Assembly (NCBI RefSeq): GCF_018282095.1
Contig: NZ_CP074128.1
Location: 248,001-312,000 of the forward strand
Direction of reading: 5' to 3'
Source: Pseudovibrio brasiliensis
GTDB lineage: Bacteria; Pseudomonadota; Alphaproteobacteria; Rhizobiales; Stappiaceae
Length of the DNA stretch: 64,000 bases
Under the pieces are notes generated by a model. That model had not been told where the DNA came from and made no database searches. It worked only from the letters and a program-made list of their open reading frames with translations. Made by a program: the position numbers and the translations under genes. Of the stretch, positions 63,515-64,000 are shown in pieces. The first letter of the stretch is position 1, and each line of letters begins with the position of its first letter.

Positions 63515-63868
63515 ATGGGCTGGTGGAATCCATTTAAAGCAATCGCAAACGTAGTAACCAAAGCCGTAAGCGCGGTTATTGAAGGCGTATCTACAGCTCT
63601 TGGTGAGCCTGAGCTCGGCAAGAAGATCGCTGGCGTTTTTGAAGCTGTGGTTGACACTGTTGTTGACGTTGTTGTGGACATAGCCGTAGGGGTTGCCACA
63701 TCCAACCCAGTTACGGCTGTAGTCAGCGTCATCACCAATATCGCTGAAGGTGCAAAGGACATTTATGATGCCCTTAACCCTGCATCTGATCCTGTAGAAG
63801 TTGCTGCTGCAGACGCTCCAGTTCTGGAAGGCACTACAGACTACGGTTCTGATGACATGCTGATGTAA
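63515..63868 (+). CDS. small hydrophobic/amphipathic protein, unknown function
   Basis: 117 residues from ATG 63515 with AAAGGGA 8 bp upstream. It begins MGWWNPFKAIANVV, is Val/Ala-rich with small-residue repeats through residue 80 (VVDTVVDVVVDIAVGVATS; VVSVITNIAEGA), has no ordinary signal peptide, and ends in an acidic tail (VLEGTTDYGSDDM). No family recognised. The composition recalls small secreted pore-forming or bacteriocin-like peptides and type I-secreted proteins, but this is only resemblance. A strong hairpin and another gene start follow at once, so it may be the highly expressed first gene of an operon that continues beyond the window. Confidence 0.6.
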   Translation: MGWWNPFKAIANVVTKAVSAVIEGVSTALGEPELGKKIAGVFEAVVDTVVDVVVDIAVGVATSNPVTAVVSVITNIAEGAKDIYDALNPASDPVEVAAADAPVLEGTTDYGSDDMLM

Positions 63869-63875
63869 TCAGTAC

Positions 63876-63913
63876 GGTTCGGGCGCCACGAGCTTGGGTG
63901 TGGCGCCCGAACC
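63876..63913 (+). terminator. strong hairpin after the small hydrophobic protein gene
   Basis: Perfect 14-bp stem, 63876-63889 with 63900-63913, loop of 10 nt. It starts 7 bp after the stop codon and has no T-run, so mRNA stabilisation or partial termination are both possible. Confidence 0.6.
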
Positions 63914-63947
63914 AACCCAGCAAGGAAACAACGGGCTGGAGGCTATT

Positions 63948-64000
63948 TTGGGTAAGCAATCACAAGAACATACATCCTACATTTCAGAGGCATTCCGGAA
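63948..64000 (+). CDS. start of an unidentified gene, cut by window end
   Basis: GGAGG (63938-63942) precedes a TTG start at 63948; the frame stays open for 17 codons (GKQSQEHTSYISEAFR) to the edge. Too short to identify. Its position after the small hydrophobic protein suggests a partner gene. Confidence 0.4.
   Translation, partial: MGKQSQEHTSYISEAFR

Noticed and set aside
1-64000. tRNA, rRNA, CRISPR arrays and transposase genes
   Set aside because: I scanned for T-loop-like sequences, regularly spaced repeats and DDE or tyrosine-recombinase motifs and saw none that I could support.

Overview
The window reads as chromosomal DNA of a heterotrophic, probably marine alphaproteobacterium of the Hyphomicrobiales/Stappiaceae type; a Pseudovibrio-like genome is my best guess. 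The reasons are indirect: GntR, LysR, AraC and TRAP-rich catabolic gene content, a glutathione formaldehyde pathway, a palindromic intergenic repeat of a kind common in Hyphomicrobiales (42841-42883), and moderate GC interrupted by AT-rich accessory islands. No database search was possible.

Left edge (1-1680): the 3' end of a Gabija-like anti-phage locus, with the C-terminal part of a class 2 OLD ATPase/TOPRIM nuclease overlapping a compact UvrD-like helicase. 2331-6967: a tryptophanase operon. It has a 34-codon leader peptide whose Trp, Asp and Pro spacing matches TnaC, then tnaA, an aromatic amino acid permease, a pyridoxal kinase and RidA. The operon therefore encodes the enzyme, substrate import, PLP supply and removal of the reactive 2-aminoacrylate product. 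7139-15699: an orphan polysaccharide-export lipoprotein, Lrp, CutC, a glycosylasparaginase, an AT-rich DUF4760-like island gene, an AraC regulator, and a divergent NAD(P)H oxidoreductase/LysR pair.

15700-23420: a 1.55 kb AT-rich insertion carrying one duplicated-architecture membrane protein. It sits at the 3' end of a GNAT gene and is flanked by 36-bp direct repeats of that gene end. Next is a tight operon fabI-like/DUF3141/MaoC-PTA/ackA for acyl-CoA, acyl-phosphate and acetate metabolism. 23700-30720: amine and amino acid oxidases (DadA-like and dimethylglycine dehydrogenase-like) and a two-gene unit encoding a methyltransferase and an N-acyltransferase fused to a cyclic-nucleotide-binding domain. 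31159-41399: a GntR-controlled sugar-acid dehydratase, then many small enzyme and regulator units (tautomerase, PNPOx, DUF1348/TetR with clear palindromic operators, cyclase, VOC, hydrolase/ArsR, MFS, YeiH).

41660-52724: formaldehyde detoxification (class III ADH and S-formylglutathione hydrolase), SCP2, a methyltransferase, a HemN-like radical SAM protein coupled to a LysE exporter, an exported deiminase, a chemoreceptor, a second AT-rich membrane-protein insertion with a possible gene-end remnant, and an ArsR/SRPBCC pair. 52850-62486: a divergent catabolic locus. ProC, an Asp/Glu racemase-like protein and a GntR regulator lie on one strand; a TPP enzyme, an enolase-superfamily enzyme, a D-amino acid dehydrogenase-like oxidase and a complete TRAP transporter lie on the other. 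It probably handles a cyclic or D-configured amino acid or related acid. 62550-64000: an AT-rich stretch with a CRP-type site and a small hydrophobic protein gene followed by a strong hairpin and the start of another gene.
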